The translations under genes and the position numbers were made by a program. DNA of 64,000 nucleotides from Micromonospora sp. C95 (GTDB taxonomy: Bacteria > Actinomycetota > Actinomycetes > Mycobacteriales > Micromonosporaceae): contig NZ_JAGPXT010000006.1 of the NCBI RefSeq assembly GCF_018070465.1, positions 62,001 to 126,000 of the forward strand. Reading direction: 5' to 3'. Under the pieces are notes generated by a model. It searched no databases. It saw nothing but the letters and a program-made list of their open reading frames with translations, and had not been told where the DNA came from. Below, one piece after another: positions 23,711 to 31,652 of the stretch. Position 1 is the stretch's first letter, and each line of letters opens with the position of its first letter.

Positions 23711-25147
23711 ATGCCGCGCAACGCCGAATCCACCGCCTTCCGCAGCGCTCTCGAGGTGATCCGTGGTGTCGAGCCGCGGGTCGCCGACGCGATCGGGGCG
23801 GAACTGGCCGACCAACGCGAGTCGCTCAAGCTGATCGCCAGCGAGAACTACGCCTCCCCGGCGACGTTGCTGGCCATGGGCAACTGGTTCAGCGACAAGT
23901 ACGCCGAGGGCACCATCGGGCGGCGCTTCTACGCCGGCTGCCAGAACGTGGACACCGTCGAGGCGCTCGCCGCCGAGCACGCCCGGGAGTTGTTCGGCGC
24001 GACCCACGCATACGTGCAGCCGCACTCGGGCATCGACGCCAACCTGGTGGCGTTCTGGGCGATCCTGGCCGACCGCGTCGAGTCACCGGCGCTGAAGAAG
24101 GCGCAGGCCCGCCACGTCAACGACCTCACCGAGGCGGACTGGTTCGCGCTGCGGCGCGAGCTGGGCGACCAGCGGATGCTCGGCATGTCCCTGGACGCCG
24201 GCGGGCACCTCACCCACGGTTTCCGGCCGAACATCTCCGGCAAGATGTTCGACCAGCGCAGCTACGGCACCGACCCGGCCACCGGTCTGGTCGACTACGA
24301 CCGGGTCGCCGAGGCGGCCCGCGAGTTCCGGCCGCTGGTGCTGGTCGCCGGCTACTCGGCGTACCCTCGCAAGATCAATTTCCGGATCATGCGGGAGATC
24401 GCCGACTCGGTCGGCGCCACCTTCATGGTGGACATGGCGCACTTCGCGGGCCTGGTCGCCGGCAAGGTCTTCACCGGTGACTTCGACCCGGTGCCGCACG
24501 CGCACATCGTCACCAGCACCACCCACAAGTCGCTGCGCGGTCCGCGCGGCGGCCTGGTGCTGTGCGGCCCCGAGCTGGCCGACCAGGTGGACCGGGGCTG
24601 CCCGATGGTGCTCGGCGGCCCGCTGCCGCACGTGATGGCGGCCAAGGCGGTGGCGTTGGCCGAGGCTCGCCGGCCCGACTTCGCCGGCTACGCCCGGCAG
24701 ATCGTCGACAACGCCCAGGCGCTGGCCGAGGGTCTGCTGCGACGCGGAGCCAAGCTGGTCACCGGCGGCACCGAGAACCACCTGGTGCTGATCGACGTGA
24801 CCGGCTACGGGCTGACCGGCCGGCAGGCCGAGCAGGCGCTGCTCGACTCGGGCATCGTCACCAACCGCAACGCGGTGCCGCAGGACCCCAACGGCGCTTG
24901 GTACACCTCCGGCATCCGGATCGGCACCCCCGCGCTGACCACCCGGGGGCTCGGCACGGCGGAGATGGACACCACCGCGGAGCTGATCCACGCCGTGCTC
25001 AGCCAGACCAGCGCCGGGGTCGGTCCGGACGGCACCGCCTCCAAGGCGAAGTACGTGCTCGACCCGACCCTCGCCGAAAAGATCGGCCGCCAGGCCAGCG
25101 AGCTGCTCACCGGTTTCCCGCTCTACCCGGACGTCGAGCTGGGCTGA
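23711..25147 (+). CDS. glyA: Serine hydroxymethyltransferase
   Basis: A 478-residue PLP enzyme that interconverts serine and glycine and supplies 5,10-methylene-tetrahydrofolate. Family blocks: [23 protein letters not shown], the GAxxAxVQPHSG block, and the PLP lysine in [14 protein letters not shown]. It is longer than E. coli GlyA (417) because of an insertion at about residues 130-195, as in a second SHMT type found in actinobacteria. ATG 23711 follows CTGGAGG. It is controlled by the ZTP riboswitch directly upstream and ends at a strong hairpin. Confidence 0.95.
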   Translation: MPRNAESTAFRSALEVIRGVEPRVADAIGAELADQRESLKLIASENYASPATLLAMGNWFSDKYAEGTIGRRFYAGCQNVDTVEALAAEHARELFGATHAYVQPHSGIDANLVAFWAILADRVESPALKKAQARHVNDLTEADWFALRRELGDQRMLGMSLDAGGHLTHGFRPNISGKMFDQRSYGTDPATGLVDYDRVAEAAREFRPLVLVAGYSAYPRKINFRIMREIADSVGATFMVDMAHFAGLVAGKVFTGDFDPVPHAHIVTSTTHKSLRGPRGGLVLCGPELADQVDRGCPMVLGGPLPHVMAAKAVALAEARRPDFAGYARQIVDNAQALAEGLLRRGAKLVTGGTENHLVLIDVTGYGLTGRQAEQALLDSGIVTNRNAVPQDPNGAWYTSGIRIGTPALTTRGLGTAEMDTTAELIHAVLSQTSAGVGPDGTASKAKYVLDPTLAEKIGRQASELLTGFPLYPDVELG

Positions 25148-25153
25148 CGAGGA

Positions 25154-25187
25154 TCGCGTCGGGCCGGGACGGCCCGGCCCGACGCGA
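25154..25187. terminator. Bidirectional terminator after glyA
   Basis: A perfect 15-base inverted repeat (25154-25168 and 25173-25187; arm TCGCGTCGGGCCGGG) with a 4-base ACGG loop lies between the convergent glyA and a small secreted-protein gene. Confidence 0.9.
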
Positions 25188-25198
25188 CTGCGATCGAC

Positions 25199-25450
25199 TC
25201 AGGAGTAGTCGAACGTCCAGAGGAACCACTGGGTGCTGACCGGCGCGTACGTCTGCTCGCAGTACCACCAGTCCCACAGGCCCTGGCCGGCACCGGAGGC
25301 ACCGTAGGACCGGCAGAAGTCGTAGCTGTAGTAGACGCCGCGCAACGTCCCGCCCGGCGGGTCCGCCTGAGCCGGTGCCGCCCCGGCGACAAGTGTCCCG
25401 CCCACCGCGGCGAGCGCCACGACCGCCGCCACCACCCTGCTGCGCACCAT
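25199..25450 (-). CDS. Small secreted protein, aromatic-rich
   Basis: An 83-residue precursor. Residues 1-28 form a signal peptide (two Arg, hydrophobic VVAAVVALAAVGGTLVAGAA, then APAQA cleavage motif). The mature chain of about 55 residues is rich in Tyr and Trp with two Cys (FCRSYG ... WWYCEQTY), suggesting one disulfide and a compact extracellular domain. ATG 25450 is preceded by GGAGG. Similar tiny exported proteins are common in actinomycetes and have no known function. A carbohydrate- or surface-binding role would fit the aromatic content, but this is only a guess. Confidence 0.82.
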   Translation of the reverse strand: MVRSRVVAAVVALAAVGGTLVAGAAPAQADPPGGTLRGVYYSYDFCRSYGASGAGQGLWDWWYCEQTYAPVSTQWFLWTFDYS

Positions 25451-25571
25451 GAGTACCTCCTGCTTCCGAAACGGCCGACACCCGCGCATCGGCAGATGTG
25501 CCCAGAGTGCGGAGGTCGGGACGCACAGTCAACGCGATCCCGAGCGTTGGCGGCTCGACAGTGGACCCGCC

Positions 25572-25832
25572 TCAGGCGAGGGGACGCTTCAGGTGGTAGC
25601 GGTGCACCTCGGTGCTGCCCTGCACATTGTTCACGTCCTCGGCGGCGGAGACGAGTTCCCAACCGTCGCGTCCGGCGCGGTTGAGATGCGCGATCGCGGT
25701 GTCGCCGTACGCCGTGATGTCCTTGCGGGACCCGTCGGGGCCGTACCAGACGAACGAGACATGAAAATTGCGGCCCTGTCCCTGGTAGCGGCGGACCAGC
25801 AGGGCGTACTCCCAGGCAACCATGTCGACCAT
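25572..25832 (-). CDS. DUF4177-like small protein
   Basis: An 86-residue protein with the DUF4177-type pattern: WEYALLVRRY strand at the start, a middle IAHLNRAGRDGWELVSA helix-strand, and YHLKRPLA at the end. The family is a small alpha/beta domain of unknown role, often next to phage or stress genes. ATG 25832 has AGGACGG upstream; ATG 25823 (MVAWEY) is an alternative. No signal peptide is present. Confidence 0.82.
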   Translation of the reverse strand: MVDMVAWEYALLVRRYQGQGRNFHVSFVWYGPDGSRKDITAYGDTAIAHLNRAGRDGWELVSAAEDVNNVQGSTEVHRYHLKRPLA

Positions 25833-25916
25833 TATGGCCGTCCTACCTGGACGACGGCAGGGCAGCCGTCACAGGTTGCGAACCGGTGAACGCGATGAGT
25901 CGCCACACCGGACCGG

Positions 25917-27008
25917 TCAGCCCACGGGGACCGTGCGCAGGTGCCGGGCAGTCGCCGGATCGGCGCAGCCGGCCAGGGCCAGGGCGTCGCGTACCTCGTC
26001 GGCCAGCAGGGCCAGCGCGGAGCTGGCCGCCGGTCGCCCACCGACCGCCAGGGCCCAGAGCATCGGCCGCCCGACCAGCACACCGGCGGCACCCAGCGCC
26101 AGGGCGCGCAGCACGTCGACGCCGCTGCGGATTCCACTGTCCAGCAGCACCTCGCAGCGGCCCCCGACGGCCGCCACCACCTCGGGCAGCATGGTGGCGC
26201 TGGGCGGGGCTCCGTCGAGCTGTCGGCCGCCGTGATTGGACACCACGATCGCCCGCGCTCCCGCCTCGACCGCCCGTACGGCGTCGGTCGGGTCGAGGAT
26301 GCCCTTCACGACCAGCGGCAGATCGCACCGCTCCCCCAGCCACCGCAGGTCCGACCAGGTAAGTGCCGGAGCGAAGACCGTGTCACGGTGCGCGGACACC
26401 GGGGTGACGCCGGGCGTACCGCCGTGGGCCAGGTCGTCGCGGCCGCCCGGCAGGTTGGTCGGGACCAGGTCCGGCGGCAGCCGGAAGGAGTTACGCAGGT
26501 CCCGCAGACGCCGACCGAGCACCGGCACGTCCACCGTGACCACGAGGGCCCGGCAGCCGGCGGCGCGGACCCGCGCCAGCAGGTCGTCGACCAGGGACCG
26601 GTCGCGCAGCCAGTACAGCTGGAACCAGACCTCGGCGCCGGTGGCGGTGACCTGCTCGATCGGCGTGCTGCCGAGGATGCTGGCCAGGTACGGCACGTCG
26701 GCAGCGCGGGCCGCGGCGGCCAGCGCCGGTTCGCCGTCGGGGTGCACCAGCCGCTGGTACGCCATCGGCGCCACCGCCACCGGCATCGCGTACTCCCGGC
26801 CGAGCAACCGGGTCCGCAGGCTCGGGGTGCGCACCCCGGTGAGCACCCTCGGAAGCACGCCGACCCGGTCCAGTGCGCGGCGGTTTCCGCCGAGGGTCAC
26901 CTCGGCACCGCTGCCGCCGTCCAGGTAGTCCCAGACGTGCGGCGGCAGCACCGTCCGGGCCAGGGCGGCGAAGTCGGCCAGGCAGACCGGGTCGGGCGTG
27001 ATCTCCAT
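25917..27008 (-). CDS. FMN-dependent alpha-hydroxy-acid oxidase/dehydrogenase
   Basis: A 363-residue TIM-barrel flavoenzyme of the glycolate/lactate oxidase and L-lactate dehydrogenase (LldD) family. Signatures: WDYLDGGSGAEVTL near residue 26, PVAVAPMAYQRLVHPDGE, FQLYWLRDR, the FMN-phosphate region, and the catalytic His/Arg in SNHGGRQLDGAP; then LLDSGIRSGVDVLRALALGA. It oxidises an L-2-hydroxy acid to the 2-oxo acid, giving H2O2 or passing electrons onward; substrate cannot be read from sequence. ATG 27008 is preferred, with ATG 27020 as alternative; neither has a strong RBS. The divergent YjbR gene starts about 100 bases away. Confidence 0.92.
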   Translation of the reverse strand: MEITPDPVCLADFAALARTVLPPHVWDYLDGGSGAEVTLGGNRRALDRVGVLPRVLTGVRTPSLRTRLLGREYAMPVAVAPMAYQRLVHPDGEPALAAAARAADVPYLASILGSTPIEQVTATGAEVWFQLYWLRDRSLVDDLLARVRAAGCRALVVTVDVPVLGRRLRDLRNSFRLPPDLVPTNLPGGRDDLAHGGTPGVTPVSAHRDTVFAPALTWSDLRWLGERCDLPLVVKGILDPTDAVRAVEAGARAIVVSNHGGRQLDGAPPSATMLPEVVAAVGGRCEVLLDSGIRSGVDVLRALALGAAGVLVGRPMLWALAVGGRPAASSALALLADEVRDALALAGCADPATARHLRTVPVG

Positions 27009-27104
27009 GCGGTTCACCATCGCCGACGGCCGCCCGCCACGCCAGCGCGTCCGGGCCGCGCTGCCGGGACCCACCGCGCGCGGCATGTGGCGTACCGTCG
27101 GGAG

Positions 27105-27515
27105 GTGGCCAGTTGGGACGACGTACGCCGGATCGCGCTGGGCCTGCCGGAGACCAGCGAGCGGCCCTCCTATGACGGCGTGGCCGCCTGGCGGGTGAAG
27201 GACAAACCGTTCGTCTGGGAACGCCCGCTGCGCGGCAAGGAACTCGAGGCGCTCGGTTCGGCCGCGCCGGACGGTCCCATCCTCGGGGTCCGGGTGGCGG
27301 ACCTCGGCGTCAAGGAGGCGTTGCTCGCCGACGACCGTGGTCTCTTCTTCACCACGCCGCACTTCGACGGCTACCCGTCGGTGCTGGTGCGGCTGGACCG
27401 GATCGACGTCACCGAACTGACCGAGCTGATCGTGGAAGCCTGGTACGCCCGCGCCCCGAGACGGCTGGCCGCCGCGCACCAGGCGCAGACGACACCGCCC
27501 GAAGCGGGCGGGTGA
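27105..27515 (+). CDS. YjbR/MmcQ family DNA-binding-like protein
   Basis: A protein of about 136 residues with the YjbR/MmcQ (CyaY-like fold) pattern: WDDVRRIALGLPETSERPSY, WRVKDKPFVWERPL, a TTPHFDGYPSVLVRLD strand, and ELIVEAWYARAPRRLA. The family is cytoplasmic and mostly uncharacterised, sometimes annotated as a predicted DNA-binding protein. GTG 27105 is used; GTG 27087 gives six more residues, and neither has ideal RBS spacing. Confidence 0.85.
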   Translation: MASWDDVRRIALGLPETSERPSYDGVAAWRVKDKPFVWERPLRGKELEALGSAAPDGPILGVRVADLGVKEALLADDRGLFFTTPHFDGYPSVLVRLDRIDVTELTELIVEAWYARAPRRLAAAHQAQTTPPEAGG

Positions 27516-27545
27516 CGGTAGGCACCCGGTACCCGTAGACAAGAC

Positions 27546-27839
27546 TCAGGCCGTCGCGCGCCGGCTGGAAGCGCTTCTCCGCCTCGGTTGCCCGACCACC
27601 ACGGGTGCCGGGGCGGCCCGCAGCCCGGCCTTGATCACGAAGATGGCCCGTCGCGCCACGGCGTCACCTCGGGAATCGAGCTGGTACCCCTCCAACCAGA
27701 TCCACCCGTCGTAGCTGGTCCGGGTCCAGTCGTCCAGCACCCGGATCACCCGGAACAGGATCGGCCGGATGAACTGCACGCTGGCCTCAGGTCCGACCCG
27801 GAGCAGGTCACCGGCGCGGGGTGTGGTCAGCTCAGCCAT
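27546..27839 (-). CDS. Small hypothetical protein in XRE-linked operon (third gene)
   Basis: A 97-residue protein, ATG 27839 behind GGAGG. Its centre has FIRPILFRVIRVLDDWTRTSYDGWIWLEGYQLDSRGDAVARRAIFV, a beta-rich pattern with several Trp/Tyr; the C-terminus is basic. Similar proteins accompany DUF397/XRE loci in actinomycetes. The start lies 13 bases inside the preceding gene, so it is translated from the same message. Function unknown. Confidence 0.78.
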   Translation of the reverse strand: MAELTTPRAGDLLRVGPEASVQFIRPILFRVIRVLDDWTRTSYDGWIWLEGYQLDSRGDAVARRAIFVIKAGLRAAPAPVVVGQPRRRSASSRRATA

Positions 27840-28045
27840 CCGAGGAACCTCCGGCGGAGGGTTTCCGTGGGCACCCAGCTCAGATCCTCGGCGGCTGACA
27901 GCAGGTACGACCCCAGGTAGAGAGTCAGACAGGTACGAGCTGCGCCGTACTCGTGGACCAGTTCCGTTCGGCCGGAGGCGCAGGGCCAGGGGGCGTCGCA
28001 CCGGAGACAGACCCAGGTCGGTCGGTCTGGCAGATGCCCGGTCAC
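27827..28045 (-). CDS. Small Cys-containing protein in XRE-linked operon (second gene)
   Basis: A 72-residue protein. GTG 28045 overlaps the previous stop in a GTGA arrangement, which decides this start over the longer frame opening at 28141. It carries a WVCLRCDAPWPC cysteine cluster near the N-terminus and a helical C-terminus (LTLYLGSYLLSAAEDL ... LRRRFLGWL). The C-x-x-C...C pattern could bind zinc. Such proteins recur in actinomycete genomes together with the small gene upstream. Role unknown. Confidence 0.75.
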   Translation of the reverse strand: MTGHLPDRPTWVCLRCDAPWPCASGRTELVHEYGAARTCLTLYLGSYLLSAAEDLSWVPTETLRRRFLGWLS

Positions 28046-28215
28046 CGCCAGTGGCCCCGGTTGACCAGGACGCGCTGCTTCACCCGGCAGGGCAGCGGAG
28101 ACCCACAGAGACAGACGCGCTTCGCTCGCCGCAGCGACCACACCGGCCGGTGCTTGCGCGCCAAGTCCTCGGCCAGCGCCAAGACGTACTCGACGTAAGT
28201 CATGCGCCTGGTCAC
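28042..28215 (-). CDS. Small Cys-containing protein in XRE-linked operon (first gene)
   Basis: A 57-residue protein. GTG 28215 with GGGAGG four bases upstream is preferred; ATG 28203 gives 53 residues. Sequence: helical TYVEYVLALAEDLARKHRP, then a basic WSLRRAKRVCLCGSPLPC with a CxC...C cluster, then RVKQRVLVNRGHW. It is divergent from the XRE regulator across a low-GC promoter region and couples by a 4-base overlap to the next gene. Function unknown; a small zinc-binding partner protein is plausible. Confidence 0.75.
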   Translation of the reverse strand: MTRRMTYVEYVLALAEDLARKHRPVWSLRRAKRVCLCGSPLPCRVKQRVLVNRGHWR

Positions 28216-28230
28216 ATCGCCTCCCGCAAG

Positions 28231-28300
28231 GTCAAAATGGTTCTCTAATTTGCAAGTCCAAATCAATCGTACGAGTAGAGTCACGGTTTGGGAACACACA
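28231..28300. promoter_or_regulatory. Low-GC divergent promoter region of the XRE locus
   Basis: About 70 bases with clearly lower GC than the surroundings (runs such as AAAATGG, TTCTCTAATTTGC and AATCAATCG) separate the small-gene operon from the XRE gene. Divergent promoters and the XRE operator most likely lie here; exact boxes cannot be fixed by reading. Confidence 0.5.
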
Positions 28301-28345
28301 GCGAGGTCTCATGTCACGCATTGTCAGGCCAGCCATACTCAGGCG

Positions 28346-29173
28346 ATGGTCAACCCGACGATCCAGCGACGACGGCTCGGCAATGAGCTCCGCAGGGCAC
28401 GCGAGGCGGCAGGCAAGACGCAAGACGAGGCCGCCGAGGTAATCGACTCCTCATCGAGCAAGATCAGCCGGCTGGAGTTGGGGCAGTCCGGCATCCGTCT
28501 CACCGATCTGAAGCTGCTGCTCGACTTCTACGGGGTGACCGGCGACGAAGCCGAGCCCTTGCGTGACCTTGCCCGAGCGGGCCGACAGCGCGGGAAGTGG
28601 AGCGGCTACCGCAACGTGGTGCCCGACTGGTTCCGGCAGTACCTCGATCTCGAAGCCGACGCAGCAGAGATCCGCTGGTACCAGCCCGAGGTCATCCCCG
28701 GCATCCTCCAGGTCGAGTCCTACATGAGGGCGATGAAGGTCGCCAAGGACGAAGACCAGCAGATCGCCGTACGGCTGGAACGACAGAAGGTCATCGACCG
28801 CGAGGACGGGCCGGAGCTCAGCTTGATCCTCAGCGAGTCGGCGCTACGCCGGAACCTCGGAGAGCCGGCAACGATGCGGGAGCAACTGCTGCACCTGGCA
28901 GAGGTAGCGGACCGCCCAAATGTGACGATCCAGGTCTTCGCTTTCGATGCCCAGACGTACGAGACCTCGTCGTACAACTTCATCATCCTGCGGTTCGGAG
29001 CAGACATGACCTCGGAGGTCATCTATTTGGAGACCTTCACCGACGCGGAGTACCTCGACAGCCCCGAAGCGCTTCGGGCATACACTCGGTTGTGGGAACG
29101 CCTGCGGGCAGCCGCCCTCGGGCCGGTGGAGTCCCGCAAGCTCATCCTGCGGATAGCAGGCGAGATCAAGTAG
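28346..29173 (+). CDS. XRE-family regulator with DUF5753
   Basis: A 275-residue cytoplasmic regulator. The helix-turn-helix spans about residues 8-62 (LRRAREAAGKTQDEAAEVIDSSSSKISRLE). Residues 95-275 form the DUF5753 domain (DLEADAAEIRWYQPEVIPGILQ ... FAFDAQTYETSSYNFIIL). This is the standard BldB/AbaA-associated actinomycete type that pairs with a DUF397 protein, encoded nine bases downstream, and often acts as an antitoxin-like or developmental control pair. ATG 28346 is selected by homology length and an AGG just upstream. Confidence 0.93.
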   Translation: MVNPTIQRRRLGNELRRAREAAGKTQDEAAEVIDSSSSKISRLELGQSGIRLTDLKLLLDFYGVTGDEAEPLRDLARAGRQRGKWSGYRNVVPDWFRQYLDLEADAAEIRWYQPEVIPGILQVESYMRAMKVAKDEDQQIAVRLERQKVIDREDGPELSLILSESALRRNLGEPATMREQLLHLAEVADRPNVTIQVFAFDAQTYETSSYNFIILRFGADMTSEVIYLETFTDAEYLDSPEALRAYTRLWERLRAAALGPVESRKLILRIAGEIK

Positions 29174-29182
29174 AGGTTGGCC

Positions 29183-29392
29183 ATGAAGACCCCGGACCTC
29201 ACTGGCGCGGTGTGGCGCAAGTCCACCCGTAGCGACAACAACGGCGGCGCGTGCGTCGAGGTGGCGACCAACCTCTCGGCCGTGGTCGTTGTCCGCGACA
29301 GCAAGGACCGGCAGGGCGCGTTGCTGTCCTTCAGCGCCGACCGGTGGGCCGGCTTCGTTCAGGGCATCAAGGCCGGCACGCTCGACGCCTGA
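29183..29392 (+). CDS. DUF397 protein, partner of XRE regulator
   Basis: A 69-residue DUF397 protein: LTGAVWRKSTRSDNNGGACVEVATN, then VVVVRDSKDRQGALLSFSADRWAGFVQGI. It is the usual second gene after XRE-DUF5753 regulators; in Streptomyces such pairs (for example BldB-like or SCO-type homologues) modulate development or antibiotic production. ATG 29183 sits nine bases after the regulator stop; a TTG at 29177 is less likely. Confidence 0.92.
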   Translation: MKTPDLTGAVWRKSTRSDNNGGACVEVATNLSAVVVVRDSKDRQGALLSFSADRWAGFVQGIKAGTLDA

Positions 29393-29593
29393 GCAAAGCC
29401 CCGCCATCAGCACCGGGCAGGGCTGCCGCAGCTGTTCGTCCCATCGCCACACAGGTGCCGCCCCCCGATCCGGGAACCGTCGACGCGCGTGCTCATCCGT
29501 CCCGCCCGGCCCGGACCTCTCGGACAACCCTCGCCTGGACTCCCCAGCAGTTTCAGGGATACTGCTGCATCCGGCGTCGTCGAGGCAGCAGTA

Positions 29594-30844
29594 TCAGCGA
29601 AGTTGCGAGGCAGCGCAGCGCGAGGCAGCGCAGCGCGAGGCAACAAGCGCCGGCGTGGCGGTGGCGGGCGAGTCCGACGGCGCGTCCACGGTAGGGGCGG
29701 GGTGGGCGAGACGCCGCTCGCCGAGCGCCAGCACCAGGGCCACGGCGCTGAGCAGGGCACCGATCAGCACGGTGAGGTGCACGCCGTGGCTCGGCAGCGC
29801 GAGCCCGCCGACGAAGGCACCAGCGGTGATGCCGACGTTGACGGCGGCGGACACGGTCGCGGCGGCGATGTCCGAGCGTCCCGGCGCCACCTGGAGTACG
29901 AGCCCGCCGAGAGCCGCGGTGAACGCGGCGAAGGCCAGGCCGGCCACCGCGATCAGACCGACGGCCGCGGCGGGTCGGTGGCCCAGCGCGTACAGCCCGA
30001 GCAGGGCCAGCGACTGTAGTGCGACGGTCGCGAGCAGGGCGAGCCAGGGGTTGCGGTCCACCAGCACACCGACGGCGAGGATGCCGAGGACGCTGGCGAT
30101 CCCGCGAGCGAGCAGGACGGCACCGACCGAGCTGGCGGGCAGCGCGCTGTGTTCGGTGATGAAAAGGGCGACGTAGGTGTAGGCGACGATCGCCCCGGCG
30201 GTCGCCAGGACGGCCACCGCGACCAGCAGCCAGAAGCGTCGGGCGTCGGGCGCCGCGCCTCGGGTGGCGTGCCCCTCGTCGGGGCGCGTCGAGGGCAGCA
30301 GCGCGGCGACCACGACGAACACGATCGCGCCGAGCCCGGCAACCGCCAGGAACGAGGCCCGCCAACCGGTGCGCTCGCCCAGCCAGATGCCGGCGGGTAC
30401 GCCCAGGGCCAGGGCGATGTTGCCACCGGCGAACACGACCGCGACCACCCGGCCGCGCAGTCCCGGCCGGAACAGTTCCGCGGCGGCCGGCACCACCACC
30501 GCCCAGAACAGCGCGTGCGTCGCCGCGGTCGCCATCCGGGCCGCCAGCAGCAGCGCGAAGGTGCTCGCGAACACCGTTACCGCGTTGCTGACCACGAAGC
30601 CGGCCAGCAGCGCCGACAGCAGTCGCCGGCGAGGAACCCGGCGGACCAGCGCGGTCAACGGCACCGAGGCGACCATCACCACGGCGCCGTACGCGGTGAC
30701 CAGCATGCCCACGTCCGTGGGCGACACGGCCAGGTCCGCGGCCATCGGCAGCAGCAGCCCGATGGGCAGCGCCTCGGCGGTGGTGTAGAGGAAGGTCCCG
30801 CCCGACAGTCCGATCAGGACCGTCACTGCCCGACCGCGTTCCAT
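29594..30844 (-). CDS. MFS transporter (DHA1-type efflux)
   Basis: A 416-residue membrane protein with 12 predicted helices, organised as two six-helix halves; the motif-A-like ALVRRVPRRRLLSALL loop and GNIALALGVPAGIWLGERTGWR (motif C region) place it with drug/sugar efflux proteins of the AraJ/DHA1 type. ATG 30844 has GGAGG upstream. The last 15 residues are a repeat-encoded tail (ASRCAASRCAASQ) that is not part of the usual fold. It is divergent from a CGNR-type regulator with a shared inverted repeat, suggesting repressor-controlled efflux of an unknown compound. Confidence 0.9.
   Translation of the reverse strand: MERGRAVTVLIGLSGGTFLYTTAEALPIGLLLPMAADLAVSPTDVGMLVTAYGAVVMVASVPLTALVRRVPRRRLLSALLAGFVVSNAVTVFASTFALLLAARMATAATHALFWAVVVPAAAELFRPGLRGRVVAVVFAGGNIALALGVPAGIWLGERTGWRASFLAVAGLGAIVFVVVAALLPSTRPDEGHATRGAAPDARRFWLLVAVAVLATAGAIVAYTYVALFITEHSALPASSVGAVLLARGIASVLGILAVGVLVDRNPWLALLATVALQSLALLGLYALGHRPAAAVGLIAVAGLAFAAFTAALGGLVLQVAPGRSDIAAATVSAAVNVGITAGAFVGGLALPSHGVHLTVLIGALLSAVALVLALGERRLAHPAPTVDAPSDSPATATPALVASRCAASRCAASQLR
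29605..29643. repeat. 15-bp tandem repeat in 3' end of MFS gene
   Basis: About 2.6 copies of a 15-base unit (GCGCGAGGCAGCGCA) lie in the last codons of the MFS gene and encode the repeated SRCAA tail. The unit is in frame, so copy-number change would only lengthen or shorten the tail. Confidence 0.75.
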
Positions 30845-30853
30845 GCGCCCTCC

Positions 30854-30889
30854 AGTGTTACCTGCTATCAGTGTTATGGAGGTAACACT
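30854..30889. promoter_or_regulatory. Inverted-repeat operator between MFS gene and CGNR regulator
   Basis: Perfect 9-base arms AGTGTTACC (30854-30862) and GGTAACACT (30881-30889) enclose 18 bases that contain a further near-copy of the arm (AGTGTTATG, 30870-30878). Lying 10 bases before the MFS start and 43 bases before the regulator start, it is well placed to control both divergent promoters. Confidence 0.7.
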
Positions 30890-30931
30890 AGGCAGCGCCC
30901 CGATCCTCGTCAACTGGTAAAGTCGCGTTTG

Positions 30932-31552
30932 ATGGAAACAGTCGAGGGTGTCCGGAGGCTGCGCCTGGTGGGCGGCAACCTCGCGCTGGACTTCGTCAAC
31001 ACCCGTACCGGTCCACCCGTCGGGCCACCCGACGGCGACGTGCTCACCGGGTACCCCGAGCTGGTCGCCTGGGCCGAGTACGCCGGCATCCTCACCGGAG
31101 CGGAGGCGGCCAGGTCGCAGCGCCTGGGCCACGCCGACTCGGACGCCGCACGCGCCGCCTACGAGCGGTCGCTGCGTACCCGTGAGTGTCTCGACGAGAC
31201 TGTCCGGGCGCTGGCCAACGGCCGGAACCCGAGCAGTTCCGCCCTGGCCCGGCTGCGCGACGACGAAGCTGACGCGCTCGGGCACGCGCGGCTCGACCGG
31301 GCCGGCAGTTTCGTCTGGTCCTGGCGGGACGACCACACGGCGGCCCGACCGCTACGGCCGGTGGTGCACGCGGCGGTCCAGTTGCTCACCACCGGCCCGC
31401 TCGACCGGATCAAGGGATGCGGGGGCTGCCGCTTCGTCTTCCTCGACGAGAGCAAGAACCGCAGCCGCCGCTGGTGCAGCATGGACGACTGCGGCACCGC
31501 CGAGAAGGCGCGGCGCTACGTCGCCGCGCGCCGTACCCGAGGGTCCCGGTGA
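30932..31552 (+). CDS. CGNR zinc-finger (ABATE-domain) regulator
   Basis: A 206-residue putative stress-induced regulator. The N-terminal ABATE-type domain begins RLVGGNLALDFVNT, and the C-terminal treble-clef zinc finger is GCGGCRFVFLDESKNRSRRWCSMDDCG, here with Cys-x2-Cys and Cys-x4-Cys pairs. CGNR proteins are DNA-binding and common beside transporters and oxidoreductases. The start ATG 30932 has only a weak RBS and may be leaderless. Divergent placement and the shared operator suggest it regulates the MFS efflux gene. Confidence 0.9.
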   Translation: METVEGVRRLRLVGGNLALDFVNTRTGPPVGPPDGDVLTGYPELVAWAEYAGILTGAEAARSQRLGHADSDAARAAYERSLRTRECLDETVRALANGRNPSSSALARLRDDEADALGHARLDRAGSFVWSWRDDHTAARPLRPVVHAAVQLLTTGPLDRIKGCGGCRFVFLDESKNRSRRWCSMDDCGTAEKARRYVAARRTRGSR

Positions 31553-31652
31553 GCATCCGCCCCGGCCAGCGGCACCGGCCGACCGTCGCGTTCGCCCGCT
31601 GTTCGCTCCACCGCCAGATCCGCGTCGCCCGCTCCGCGTACCGTCGGCGCAC

